In this document: piece by piece, positions 37,395 to 47,952 of the stretch | How positions within the stretch are numbered: position 1 is the stretch's first letter | How the letters are laid out: the number at the start of each line of letters is the position of its first letter | DNA from: Arsenophonus sp052401645 | GTDB taxonomy: Bacteria; Pseudomonadota; Gammaproteobacteria; Enterobacterales; Enterobacteriaceae | Direction: 5' to 3' | DNA length: 64,000 bases | Assembly (NCBI GenBank): GCA_052401645.1 | Contig: CP198939.1 | Coordinates: forward strand, 744,001-808,000 | Made by a program: the position numbers and the translations under genes | The notes under the pieces: model-generated | What the model was told of the DNA's origin: nothing | What the model saw: the letters and a program-made list of their open reading frames with translations, nothing else | Databases searched by the model: none

Positions 37395-38732
37395 GTGAGT
37401 TTTGATTTATTATATGCAATTATTGGATTTCTTAGCGGTATACTTTTTGGTTCTAGTTTTATCTGGTTAGTTATTGCGCAAAAAATAAATAAAAAAGAAT
37501 CTGAATTACGAGATTCTTATAGCATTCAAGCTAGTTATAAAGAAAAAATTGATAATTTAAAAGATTGGAAACTGGAATGTGAACACCGTGATAAAAAACT
37601 GAAATTACAAATGGAAATTAATCATAATCAAGAAATTGAATTGCGTGAAGTTATGACACGACTTGAAGATACAAAATTAATTTTTGATGAAAAACAGCGA
37701 CTATTAATTGATAATGAACAACGATTAAATACTCAATTTGAAAATTTAGCAAATCGTATTTTTGAACAAAATGAACGTCGAACTTTTGATCAAAATCGTC
37801 AGAGTTTAATTGCACTACTTACACCTTTTCGTGAACAATTAGATGGTTTTCATCGTCATGTGCATGATAGTTTTAGCCAAGAAATGCGTGAACGTCATAC
37901 TTTAGCTTATGAAATTCGTCAACTTCAGAAGTTAAATACAGAGATGGCAAAAGAAACAATTAATTTAACTAAAGCGTTAAAAGGTGATAATAAAATTCAA
38001 GGAAATTGGGGTGAAACAATTCTATCTCGTATATTAGAAACTTCTGGATTAAGGCAAGGATATGAATTTGAAACTCAAATTAGTATTAATACATCTAATA
38101 GTCGTTATCAACCAGATGTCATTATTCGTTTACCACAAGGTAAGGATGTTATTATAGATGCTAAAATGTCATTAACAGCTTATGAACATTATTTTAATAG
38201 TGAAGATGAACAACAAAGAGCAACTGCATTACGTGGGCACGTTAATTCAATTCGTAACCATATAAAAGAACTAGGACGAAAAGATTACAATAAGTTAAAT
38301 GGGTTAAGATCGTTAGATTATGTATTAATGTTTATTCCTCTTGAACCAGCTTATTTTATTGCCTTACGTGAAGCACCTGAACTTATAGAGGAAGGTTTAC
38401 GAAATAATATTTTATTTGTTTCCCCTTCAACTTTATTAGTCGCAGTACGTATAATTAATAATTTATGGCGTTATGATCAACAAAATAAGAATGCGCAAAT
38501 AATTGCTGATCGTGCTAGTAGAATGTACGATAAAATGAGGCTATTTATTGATGATATACATGTTTTAGGTAATAGTTTAAATAAAGCACAGTTAAATTAT
38601 CAATCTGTAATAAAAAAATTATCAGAAGGAAAGGGTAATTTAATTGGCCAAGCAGAAAACTTAAAAGAATTGGGAATAGGAGTTAAATGTCCAATTGATG
38701 CTTCTTTTAATAAAGAGTTTGATGTGTTATAA
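37395..38732 (+). CDS. rmuC: DNA recombination protein RmuC
   Basis: RmuC limits DNA inversion between short inverted repeats in E. coli and has a nuclease-like fold. 445 residues against 475; the missing part is the E. coli C-terminal tail of about 30 polar residues, not the core. An N-terminal membrane anchor (about 5-28) precedes a long coiled coil (about 30-130). The RmuC core runs from about 140 to 425, with ALKGDNKIQGNWGE, and the nuclease-fold motif QPDVIIRLPQGKDVIIDAK at about 240-258. It starts at GTG, set by GAGGAATATAAA and by the E. coli N-terminus. ubiE follows 72 bp later. Its retention is striking in a genome so rich in inverted repeats. Confidence 0.96.
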   Translation: MSFDLLYAIIGFLSGILFGSSFIWLVIAQKINKKESELRDSYSIQASYKEKIDNLKDWKLECEHRDKKLKLQMEINHNQEIELREVMTRLEDTKLIFDEKQRLLIDNEQRLNTQFENLANRIFEQNERRTFDQNRQSLIALLTPFREQLDGFHRHVHDSFSQEMRERHTLAYEIRQLQKLNTEMAKETINLTKALKGDNKIQGNWGETILSRILETSGLRQGYEFETQISINTSNSRYQPDVIIRLPQGKDVIIDAKMSLTAYEHYFNSEDEQQRATALRGHVNSIRNHIKELGRKDYNKLNGLRSLDYVLMFIPLEPAYFIALREAPELIEEGLRNNILFVSPSTLLVAVRIINNLWRYDQQNKNAQIIADRASRMYDKMRLFIDDIHVLGNSLNKAQLNYQSVIKKLSEGKGNLIGQAENLKELGIGVKCPIDASFNKEFDVL

Positions 38733-38804
38733 TTTAAAAAAAAAGTTAATATAATATAAATAAAATATAATGATATTATTATATATTAATTATTTAATGA
38801 TTAA

Positions 38805-39572
38805 ATGAGTATAAAGATGCTAAATCAAATTAAAGAAAAAACTGATTTTGGTTTTCATAAGGTAGACAAAAATAAAAAAGCAGATATGGTTGCTGCTATT
38901 TTTCATTCGGTAGCTGAAAAATATGATCTTATGAATGACTTAATGTCATTTGGAATGCATCGAATTTGGAAACGTTTTACGATACAAGCAAGCGGTGCTC
39001 ATTATGGGCAATATATTTTAGATCTAGCTGGGGGCACAGGAGATTTAACATCTGAATTTTCTAAAATTGTTGGCGAGAAAGGTCAAGTTACTTTAGTTGA
39101 TATTAATAGTTCTATGTTGAAAGTAGGTAGAGAGAAACTTCGAGATAAGGGTATTATTACTAATATTAATTATATACAGGCTGATGCTGAAGAACTCCCA
39201 TTTCCTGATAACTTTTTTGATTGTATTAGTATTTCTTTTGGTCTGCGAAATATTACTAATAAAGATAAAGCACTTAAGTCAATGTTTAGAGTATTGAAAC
39301 CTAATGGTCGTTTATTAGTACTAGAATTTTCAAAACCTATTTTTACAGTATTAAGTAAAATTTATGATGCTTATTCTTTTTATATTTTACCATGCATTGG
39401 TAAAATCGTAGTCAATGATACTGATAGTTATCGTTATATGGCTGAATCTATTCGTATGCATCCTAATCAGGATGCTTTAAAAACAATAATAGAGTTGGTA
39501 GGTTTTGAACAAGTTTCTTATATTAATATTACAGGTGGAATTGTTGCTCTACATATTGGATTTAAATTTTAA
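38805..39572 (+). CDS. ubiE: Ubiquinone/menaquinone C-methyltransferase UbiE
   Basis: SAM-dependent C-methylation of the quinone ring in ubiquinone (and menaquinone) synthesis. 255 residues, four more than E. coli. SAM-binding motif I is LDLAGGTGDLT at about 68-78; ADAEELPFPDNFFD is motif II at about 126-139; GRLLVLEFSKP is at about 167-177. The C-terminus ESIRMHPNQD and GGIVALHIGFKF is intact. ATG codons occur at residues 1 and 5 and the second (38817) would give the E. coli length, so the start is slightly uncertain. It follows rmuC as in E. coli. ubiJ, which normally separates it from ubiB, is gone. Confidence 0.97.
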   Translation: MSIKMLNQIKEKTDFGFHKVDKNKKADMVAAIFHSVAEKYDLMNDLMSFGMHRIWKRFTIQASGAHYGQYILDLAGGTGDLTSEFSKIVGEKGQVTLVDINSSMLKVGREKLRDKGIITNINYIQADAEELPFPDNFFDCISISFGLRNITNKDKALKSMFRVLKPNGRLLVLEFSKPIFTVLSKIYDAYSFYILPCIGKIVVNDTDSYRYMAESIRMHPNQDALKTIIELVGFEQVSYINITGGIVALHIGFKF

Positions 39573-40207
39573 TATAGATTTATACCAAATATCAGTCAAG
39601 ATATAAACTATTAAAAAAATATTTTTACATGTTAAAAATATTTTTATTTTTTAATTTATATTAAATTACATTTTTATATAAAATAGCACTAAATAAGAAG
39701 ATTAAGATATTTTATAAACTAATTACAATAATTTTAAAAAAAGAATTATATCAATATAATTGATGTTTTTACTTTTAAAATAACGAATTTATATATTTAT
39801 ATAATGATACAAGACATTATATAAGGCTATAAAAATCAATTTAATAACATTAGTTTATTTTAAATATAAAAAATAGTTTTTTAAAGTTTTATTAGCGATA
39901 ACAGGATTATTTTAATAAATATTATGATATAAGAATTATTTATAATTAGTAAATATTATTTAATCTTATTTTTTTTATTTATTATATGACTCCTGATATC
40001 TATAAAATTATTTACTTCAATTAATGAGTAATTTGATTAAAAATCAGTTTAGTTAAAATTAATAAACTATTTAATAAAAATAATGATTAAATAGTTGAAA
40101 AATAGAAAATTTTCTTCAAGATACTAAAAGTATTAAGTTTTATTAATAAAATTAATAAATATTGTATTGAATATTTTAAAATTAAAACAGTAACTAAGTT
40201 AAAATAG
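39573..40207. other. Gap where ubiJ is expected
   Basis: 635 bp with no open frame between ubiE and ubiB. E. coli has ubiJ (about 600 bp) exactly here, so the gap has kept the size of the missing gene while losing its readable sequence. I could not align any piece of it to UbiJ by eye. Confidence 0.6.
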
Positions 40208-40216
40208 ATGGAAAAT

Positions 40217-41854
40217 ATGATACCAGGAAAAATTAAGCGACTCTATTTTATCATTCGGATATTCTTAAACTATGGAGTAGATGGACTAATTCCTAAAATT
40301 AAATTTACTTTACCACTAAGGGTTGTACGACGTTGTTTATTTTGGTTATCAAATAAACATAAAGATAAAAATATTGGTGAGTGTTTACGTTTAGCCTTAC
40401 AAGATTTAGGACCAGTTTGGATTAAACTTGGTCAGATGCTATCTACTCGCCGAGATCTTTTTCCAACTATGATATCTTCTCAATTAGAATTATTACAGGA
40501 TAAGGTTGCTTGTTTTGATGGTAAGTTAGCTCGTAAGCATATTGAAGAATCATTAGGTTTATCAATTGAAACTCTATTTGATGATTTTAATGAGATACCG
40601 TTAGCTTCAGCATCAATTGCTCAAGTACATACTGCGAAATTAAAGAAAAATAATAAACAAATTGTAATTAAAGTTATTCGTCCAGATATATTACCTATTA
40701 TTAAAGCTGATATAAATTTGATGTACCAGTTAGCTAATTGGATTCCTCTTTTACCAAACGGAAAGCGTTTACGTCCTAAAGAAGTTGTTCGAGATTATGA
40801 AAAAACATTAATTGATGAATTAAATTTATTACGTGAGGCGGCAAATACAATACAATTACGTCGTAATTTCAAAAATAGTTCTATGCTTTATATTCCAGAA
40901 GTTTATACAGATTATTGTAGAAAAGGTGTAATGGTTATGGAGCGTATTTATGGTATTCCAGTTTCTAATATTAGAGCATTAAATAAACATGGAATTAATA
41001 TGAAGTTATTAGCTGAACGAGGAGTAAAAGTTTTTTTTACACAAGTTTTTCGTGATAGTTTTTTTCATGCTGACATGCATCCTGGTAATATTTTTATTAG
41101 TCGAGAACATCCTGAAAATCCACAATATATAGGTATTGATTGTGGTATTGTTGGTTCTTTAAATAAACAAGATAAACGTTACTTAGCAGAGAATTTTATC
41201 GCCTTTTTTAATCGTAATTATCGTAAAGTAGCTGAATTGCATATTGATTCAGGATGGTTGCCACCAGATACTAATATAGAAGATTTCGAATGCGCTATCC
41301 GCACACTTTGTGAACCTATTTTTGAAAAATCACTAGCAGAAATTTCTTTTGGTCATATTTTATTTAATTTATTTAATACTACACGTTGCTTTAATATGGA
41401 AATTCAACCTCAATTAGTGTTACTTGAAAAAACATTACTATATATTGAAGGATTAGGAAGACAACTTTATCCACAATTAGATTTATGGAATACAGCTAAA
41501 CCTTTTCTTGAAGATTGGCTACATCAGCAATTTGGACTAACAGCAATTATTAGTTCTTTTAAAGAAAGATCACCATATTGGATAGAAAAAATGCCTGAAA
41601 TTCCTGATCTTATTTACGGAGCCTTTAAGCAAGGTAAATATTTACAAGATAATTTTGAAAAATTTGCTCTTCAGTTGAAAAGGCAACAAGTAAAAAAAAG
41701 AAAGGATCTCTATTTTATAGAGATTGGAGTAACTTTTCTGTTATGCGGTACTTTATTTCAAATTTTTGATTCAAAAATTTTCGCCGTTTGGTTTATATTT
41801 TTCGCTATAATTTTATTAGTTCTCGCATGGTATAGAATAAGTAAAATTTATTAA
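40217..41854 (+). CDS. ubiB: UbiB, ATPase-like protein of ubiquinone biosynthesis
   Basis: Member of the UbiB/COQ8/ADCK atypical kinase family, needed for ubiquinone synthesis in the inner membrane; it acts as an ATPase rather than a protein kinase. 545 residues from this start. The family KxGQ motif is in WIKLGQMLSTRRD at about 80-92, followed by the Ala-rich loop LASASIAQVHTA at about 135-146. The ATP lysine lies in IVIKVIRPD, and the catalytic loop HADMHPGNIF and metal-binding IGIDCGIVG at about 285-318. Two membrane helices end the protein (about 498-540). An ATG three codons upstream (40208) is in frame, but E. coli begins MTPGEVRRLYF and GGA sits just before 40217, so I chose Met4. Confidence 0.95.
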   Translation: MIPGKIKRLYFIIRIFLNYGVDGLIPKIKFTLPLRVVRRCLFWLSNKHKDKNIGECLRLALQDLGPVWIKLGQMLSTRRDLFPTMISSQLELLQDKVACFDGKLARKHIEESLGLSIETLFDDFNEIPLASASIAQVHTAKLKKNNKQIVIKVIRPDILPIIKADINLMYQLANWIPLLPNGKRLRPKEVVRDYEKTLIDELNLLREAANTIQLRRNFKNSSMLYIPEVYTDYCRKGVMVMERIYGIPVSNIRALNKHGINMKLLAERGVKVFFTQVFRDSFFHADMHPGNIFISREHPENPQYIGIDCGIVGSLNKQDKRYLAENFIAFFNRNYRKVAELHIDSGWLPPDTNIEDFECAIRTLCEPIFEKSLAEISFGHILFNLFNTTRCFNMEIQPQLVLLEKTLLYIEGLGRQLYPQLDLWNTAKPFLEDWLHQQFGLTAIISSFKERSPYWIEKMPEIPDLIYGAFKQGKYLQDNFEKFALQLKRQQVKKRKDLYFIEIGVTFLLCGTLFQIFDSKIFAVWFIFFAIILLVLAWYRISKIY

Positions 41855-41963
41855 AGTTTATTTTTAACAAAATATATTAAAATCTTTATGTTTCTAATAT
41901 AGAAGTAGTATATAAAATTGGAATTATATTTAGTTTTGTTATATTTTGTAGAGGTGTATATCA

Positions 41964-42258
41964 ATGCAAAAAAACAATTACTATGGCTACATTTGGTAGC
42001 CCTAGTTAACTATTTATTATTGTTTTATTAATTATTCTAATATTTGGTACTAAGAAATTGCGTTCATTTGGATCAGATTTAGGAGAATCATTAAAAAATT
42101 TTAAAAAAACAATGAGTGATGATCATAATCAAACTGATAATAATAGTAAAGTAGAAAAATGTTTTCATGATGTTGATTTTAAATCAAAAAATATTACTGA
42201 TGAGATGATAATAACTTAATTAAAAGAAATAATTAAAAATAAAGAAAATAAAGAGTAG
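41964..42258 (+). pseudogene. tatA: tatA pseudogene (Tat translocase pore subunit)
   Basis: Remnant of TatA, the pore-forming subunit of the twin-arginine protein export system. In the frame of ATG 41983 the sequence reads LIFGTKKLRSFGSDLG then FKKTMSDD, a clear match to E. coli TatA (LLFGTKKLGSIGSDLG, FKKAMSDD). That frame has a TAA at 42007-42009, inside the membrane helix, a second TAA at 42217, and reaches the expected terminal stop at 42256-42258. The N-terminus seems to lie in the frame of ATG 41964 (GYIW before TAG), which implies a frameshift too. A decent ribosome binding site, GAGGTG, remains. No intact TatA can be made from it. Confidence 0.93.
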
Positions 42259-42272
42259 GTGGTATTATAACT

Positions 42273-42822
42273 GTGTTTGAAATAAGTTTTAGTGAACTGC
42301 TATTAATTATGATTATTGGATTGATCGTCATTAGTCCAGAGCGTTTTCCAATAGATATTAAAACTAGTATTAACTGGATAAGTGCATTATTTTCATTATC
42401 TGCTAACGTTCAACATAAACTTTTACAAGAATTAAAATTGAAAGAATTACAGGAAAGACTAAAAAAGATAGAAGAAAAAACACAATTATAAACTCTTTCA
42501 GAAGAATTTGAGCAATCAATGAAAGAATTAAAAAATTTAGTAAGACATTGAAGAAAAATTATTAATCATCAAATGATACTATAAATGCAGAATCATCTAA
42601 AATAAAAGTATTTACATGTGATCTTGATCTTAATATACCAAGAATAGTAGATAAAAAAAGTTTATTATAGATAATAAACAACAAGAATCGTCAATAGTTG
42701 TTAATAAATTTATAACAACAACATCATTAAATTTTGCTAAAAGCAAAGATTTTTTAAAATACGAATACACTACTAAAAATAAGATAAAAAATAATTTTGA
42801 TAAAATTAATGGTGAAAGTTAA
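42273..42822 (+). pseudogene. tatB: tatB pseudogene (Tat receptor subunit), cut at codon 73
   Basis: Starts at GTG 42273 with FEISFSELLLIMIIGLIVIS, matching E. coli TatB (FDIGFSELLLVFIIGLVVLG). The first 72 residues hold the membrane helix and amphipathic helix, then a TAA at 42489-42491 stops it. Homology goes on in the same frame (LSEEFEQSMKEL against LTPELKASMDEL) to a TGA at 42549. The polar tail is open in another frame to TAA 42820-42822, showing at least one frameshift; the original would have had about 183 residues. A 72-residue TatB fragment could still be made, but its partners are broken too. Confidence 0.9.
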
Positions 42823-42825
42823 TAT

Positions 42826-43577
42826 ATGTTCATCGATGATCCTCAACAACTTATTAGTCATTTAAGTGAATTGCGTAGACGTATTCTTTATATCATATCT
42901 ACTGTTACAGTAGATTATCTTTCTATAGTTTACTTTTCAAATAAAATCTATAATTTTATCGTTTTACCGTTAATTAAACAGCTACCTCTTAGTTCTTATA
43001 TGTTCTCAACTGATGTAGCATCAACTTTTTTTATACCAATTAAACTTACGTTTATGGTAGCGATATTTATTTCTATTCCAGTGATATTATATCATTTATG
43101 GGCTTTTTATAGTTCCTGCACTTTATAAACATGAACAGAGATTAATGTGTTACCTTTATTAATCTCCAGTAGCATATTTTTTTTTACTTATGGATACTTT
43201 TTGCTTATTTTTTGTTTTTCCGTTTATATTTGATTTTTTATAAAAACTACACCAGAAAACGTTAATTTTATTCCTGATATAAGTAAATATCTTAATTTTG
43301 TTATTATACTTTTTATAGTATTCGGTGCAGCATTTGAAGTTCCTGTTGCCATTATTTTACTTTGTTGGACAGAATTTTATTACGTTAGATTCTTTATGAT
43401 GTAAACGTCCTTACATTATTTTGGGTTCTTTTATTCTTGGCATGTTTTTTAATACCACCAGATGTATTTTCTTAGACCTTATTAGCGATATCAATATATT
43501 TATTATTTGAATTATGGTTATTATTATCACGATTTTATATCAATAAAAACAAAAGAACATTACAAGATAGTAGATAA
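42826..43577 (+). pseudogene. tatC: tatC pseudogene (Tat receptor/core subunit)
   Basis: The first 94 or so residues read as good TatC: LISHLSELRRR, then LPLIKQLP and IPIKLTFMVA. A frameshift near 43,105 ends the frame at 43126-43128; the right frame resumes with VPALYKHEQRL. Further matches appear in shifted frames: FGAAFEVPVAIILLCW (about 43,322-43,370), CKRPYIILGSFILGMF after a TGA at 43397, and PPDVFS, a TAG at 43473, then TLLAIS. The gene can be traced to its expected stop at 43575-43577, so essentially the full length is present with several frameshifts and nonsense codons. This is a young pseudogene. Confidence 0.95.
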
Positions 43578-45161
43578 AATGATTAAATAATCTAAAAAAT
43601 TCTATCCTATTAATTACAATAATTTAATTATAATTTACTTAAATTATTTATTATCTATTAAGTTCATATATATATTTATTTTGATCTAAATATAAATATA
43701 ATTAGAAAAGATTTCTTATTATACTTAAAATATATTATTCTTTGTTTTTAAAATATATTATAATTAATAATAATTAGAATATTAAATAATACTGATGTTT
43801 TATAATCAAATTATTTTATCTAAAGATTTTTAATAATTTATTAATTGTAATATTGTTTTTATAATTATAAAATTTTATGGTAAATAAAATAAGAAATTAA
43901 CTATTTCTTTATTTAGTTTTATCTATTTCATACTAATTTAATTAGTATTAATTTTAATATACAGATAATTTTTTAAAAAATATGATTTCAATAGTTTTTC
44001 AGATTATTTTTATATTTCAATTTTATGGTGTTAAAAAAAATAATATTTTATCTTTATAAGATTTTAATCTTTGTTATATTTATCTTTATTTATAGTAAAG
44101 GATATAAGTCCTTCATATTATAAATGTTAATAATAAAATTAAAAAAATTACAATTAATAATAAATTTATTATTATATTATCAAAATAAAATTTTAGATAT
44201 TAATTTCATTAATAGTATTAATATTTTTTAATATTTTCAATAATTGTTAATTAAAAATAAAGTCATAATTATTATTTATATATTAAAAGTTTATAGAGAG
44301 GATCGTAGTTGAAATATTTTCATAAAGCTATATATAAAATATTTTATTTTTATATTATCTCTTAATTACTTATATAATTAGATAAGTGTTTTAAATTTTA
44401 ATAATTCATTAGAAGTCTTTAAGTTGTTTAAACTAAATGCTTTGAGTTAATAACTAGTAGTAAAATAATTTAATTAATTGAATCTATTTTAGTAAAGAAA
44501 ATATTTTTTATCTGAATATCATCTTTATAAAAATAATTTAATTATAGTTATTAAACTATGAAATTATTAAATCTAATATTATTAATATATATATTCATCT
44601 ATATTTTGAATTAATAATGTTTATCTTTATGTTAAATATAACTTATATATTATATCTAGATTAATATAAAAATAAATTATTTTATTCGTTATTTCTTGTT
44701 AAATAATATATGAATTTAAGATATTTAATATTTTTTTATTAATCACAGTTATAGATATATTTAAAAAGACTTTTAGAATAAAATAAAATATTTATTGAAT
44801 TTTAATAAAAAATCTTTTTAAAAATAAAATCTAATTATAATATAAGTTCATCAATTATTAAATAAAATAAAAAAATAACTATATTAATATTTTAATAGTT
44901 AATATTTATTTATATCTTAAATTTTATTACATATAGAAATAGAATGACTTAAACTTAGTCATTTAGGATTACTTAGATAATTAATTATGAATCACTTTTG
45001 TTAGTTGATAAAGCAAAAGAATTACAGTTATATTATTTTTTTAAATTCAATAAGTGATAATAAGATCGTTATATTATTATAGATTAATAATTAAGTATTA
45101 AAATAAGTATATGAATAATTAATTAATAATATTTAAAATATATAAAAACTTCAATTTATAA

Positions 45162-45224
45162 AAAACATTGGTAGATATTATTGGATATAAACGAGATCCA
45201 ATTACTTACATAAACATGAATTAA
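45162..45224 (+). pseudogene. Possible coding relic, unidentified
   Basis: A 20-codon open stretch reading KTLVDIIGYKRDPITYINMN before TAA, with more G and C than its surroundings. Some 160 bp further on, another open stretch reads TEITDIFGKKNLNSSMMYK. I cannot match either to TatD or RfaH. They may be chance. Confidence 0.2.
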
Positions 45225-46048
45225 ATTTATATAAATATAATTTTTTATTAGTGAAATAAAATAGATAATAGAATGATTAAATAAATAAAAAATCAAATGT
45301 ATTAATAGAATTTCTTTTATATAAAAAATTTATCTATTAATTTTAATGGTAAAAAATTATTTTTTGTTAATTAAACAGAAATAACTGACATTTTTGGTAA
45401 AAAAAACTTAAATTCATCAATGATGTATAAAAGTAAATTTATAGATAATGTGTATAGTTAATGAAAATTACTATTAAGTTAGTTATAGTTATATTAAAAA
45501 TTAGTAATAGAACAAAATTGCATTGTGATCAATAATAACTTTTAAATAATATTTAAAATAAAATATTATAAGTTATTTTTTCTTTCTATTATTATGGATA
45601 ATATAATTTTGAAGTAATAAAAATACAAAAATATATTAAATTTAAATTTTAAAAGTAATATATATGCCTCATTAATTTAATTATAATATTGAATATGATG
45701 CCTTCTTTATATATTTAAATCTTTTCTATACAATTAGTTTAAAAAATTATAAAAGTACTAAAGCTTATAAGTTTTTATGTAACTCTTTCTTTATATTTAT
45801 AAAAAAGATATTTTGAAAAGTATATCTATTTTTTCTAAAGTATTTATTGATATTAATAAATATTAAGTAAATTATCATCTAAACATTCATGATAGAATTA
45901 TATAGGTTTTCAATATAATATTATGAATGACTAAATATGTGTATATACATTATTAATGTTATTATATATAAGTACTTAATTAAAATCTTATTATACTTTA
46001 TATAAGAATCATAAAGTAACAATATTTCTAACTATAATTATAGTTATA

Positions 46049-46070
46049 ATATTCTTCTTAAGAAGAATAT
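46049..46070. repeat. 22-bp palindrome, ATATTCTTCTTAAGAAGAATAT
   Basis: A perfect palindrome (11-bp arms, from 46049 to 46070) directly behind the 16-bp palindrome AACTATAATTATAGTT at 46030-46045. It lies about 400 bp upstream of ubiD. It could be a relic terminator of a lost gene; chance is also possible. Confidence 0.5.
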
Positions 46071-46467
46071 AAACATAAATTAATTTCTGTTGTATTCATT
46101 AATGATTATATTAATGTAAATAATAAGAAGAAATATATATTAATTCTACTGATAAGTTTTATTTAATAAATTTTATGAAATTTTTATTATTTTAAATAAA
46201 GATATTATATTTTGCATTAAAATAATATATTAAATTATTTTTGTTATAAAAATAATATTTTTGTTTTGATAATTTTAATTGTTATTAATATTTTCTCATA
46301 TAAATTAATTATAAAATACTAAAAAAAGTTTTATTTATGTATTTAACTTTTAAAGTTAATTCAAAAGATTTGATTTATAATAGATAGATAAATTAAATCT
46401 TATTAATAATTTTTATTAAATAATTGTATAATAAAATTATTATAAATTAAAAAATAGAAAATATACA

Positions 46468-47934
46468 ATGAAATACCGTGATCTCAGAGATTTCATATTG
46501 TTTTTAGAACAGAAAAAAAAATTAAAACGAATCATTTATGAAGTTGATCCTTGTTTAGAGATGACAGAAATAGCATATAGGACATTAAGAATGCAAGGTC
46601 CTGCACTTTTATTTGAAAATCCTAAAGGTTTTAATATGCCAGTTCTGTGTAATTTATTTGGAACTATTGAACGCATTGCAATGGGAATAGGTCAAGAAAA
46701 TATCGACGAATTACATGAAGTTGGAAAATTTTTATCTTTTATAAAAGAACCTAACCCCCCTAAAGGATTTTTTGATTTAATTAACAAATTGCCAAAATTT
46801 AAACAAGTTCTAAATATGCCTATAAAAAGACTAACGTCATCACCTTGCCAAGAACAAATTTGGAAAGGTGATGACGTTGATTTATTTCGTTTTCCTATAA
46901 TGAAGTGCTGGCCAGAAGATGTGGCTCCATTGATAACATGGGGATTAACAGTTACTCAAGGACCAAATAAATCATTTAAAAATTTAGGAATTTATCGACA
47001 ACAATTATTAAATAAAAATAAATTAATCATGCGTTGGTTACCTCATCGTGGTGGGGCATTAGATTTTAAAAAATGGTGTGATGAATATCCAAATGAACCT
47101 TTTCCTGTTGCAGTTGCTTTAGGAGCTGATCCAGCTACAATTTTAGCTTCAGTGACTCCTATTCCAGATACACTTTCAGAATATGCATTTGCTGGATTAT
47201 TGCGTGGATATCGTTCAGAAGTTGTAAAATGTATTTCTAATGAACTTGAAGTACCAGCTAATGCAGAAATTATTTTAGAAGGTTATATTAATCCTGGAGA
47301 ATTTGCAATGGAAGGACCTTATGGAGATCATACTGGCTATTATAATGAAGTTGATAAATTTCCAGTATTTACAATCACACATATTACTCAGCGCACTGAT
47401 GCTATTTATCATTCAACATATACTTGTCGTCCTCCTGATGAACCTAGTATTTTAGGTATTGCATTGAATGAAATTTTAATCCCTATTTTACAAAAACAAT
47501 TTCCAGAAATTGTTGATTTTTACTTACCATCTGAGGGATGTTCTTATCGATTAGCTATAGTGACTATAAAAAAACAATATGTTGGACATGCTAAGCATAT
47601 TATGTTTGGAGTTTGGTCTTATTTACGGCAATTTATGTATACAAAATTTATCATTGTATGTGATGAAGATATTAATGCTCGTAACTGGAATGATGTTATT
47701 TGGGCAATAACAACTAGAATTGATCCTGCACGAGATACTGTCATAATAGAAAATACTCCTATAGATTATCTTGATTTTGCATCGCCAGTTTCAGGTTTAG
47801 GATCAAAAATAGGATTTGATGCAACTAATAAATGGTATGGTGAAACAGAAAGAAGATGGGGTCGTCCAATAATTATGACAAAAAAAGTGAAAAAAAGAAT
47901 AGATGAAATTTGGCATGAATTAGATATCTCTTGA
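46468..47934 (+). CDS. ubiD: 3-octaprenyl-4-hydroxybenzoate decarboxylase UbiD
   Basis: Decarboxylates the prenylated 4-hydroxybenzoate ring in ubiquinone synthesis, using prenylated FMN made by UbiX. 488 residues against 497; the start is three codons later than in E. coli (MKYRDLRDF against MDAMKYNDLRDF) and the C-terminus is slightly shorter. Conserved stretches: PALLFENPKGF at about 40-50, LNMPIKRL, LGIYRQQL with the cofactor-site arginine at about 168-177, MRWLPHRGGALD, and the active-site loop EGPYGDHTGYYNEVD at about 280-294. The stretch YTCRPPDEP has Cys for the E. coli Gly. fre follows 18 bp later, as in E. coli, suggesting one transcript. UbiX is not in the window. Confidence 0.97.
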   Translation: MKYRDLRDFILFLEQKKKLKRIIYEVDPCLEMTEIAYRTLRMQGPALLFENPKGFNMPVLCNLFGTIERIAMGIGQENIDELHEVGKFLSFIKEPNPPKGFFDLINKLPKFKQVLNMPIKRLTSSPCQEQIWKGDDVDLFRFPIMKCWPEDVAPLITWGLTVTQGPNKSFKNLGIYRQQLLNKNKLIMRWLPHRGGALDFKKWCDEYPNEPFPVAVALGADPATILASVTPIPDTLSEYAFAGLLRGYRSEVVKCISNELEVPANAEIILEGYINPGEFAMEGPYGDHTGYYNEVDKFPVFTITHITQRTDAIYHSTYTCRPPDEPSILGIALNEILIPILQKQFPEIVDFYLPSEGCSYRLAIVTIKKQYVGHAKHIMFGVWSYLRQFMYTKFIIVCDEDINARNWNDVIWAITTRIDPARDTVIIENTPIDYLDFASPVSGLGSKIGFDATNKWYGETERRWGRPIIMTKKVKKRIDEIWHELDIS

Positions 47935-47952
47935 AATTAAATGAGTGTATGA

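Larger units (their letters stand above)
43578..46467. other. Gene-free spacer where tatD and rfaH are expected
   Basis: 2.9 kb without an intact gene. In E. coli tatD and rfaH (about 1.4 kb) lie here. I found no convincing motif of either. Two open stretches of 20-28 codons (45162-45224 and about 45,380-45,463) are the only coding-like patches. A 16-bp palindrome (46030-46045) is followed by a 22-bp palindrome (46049-46070). Confidence 0.6.

Noticed and set aside
42273..42491. A functional 72-residue TatB
   Set aside because: Homology continues past the stop in the same frame, and both tatA and tatC are broken, so the product would have no partners.
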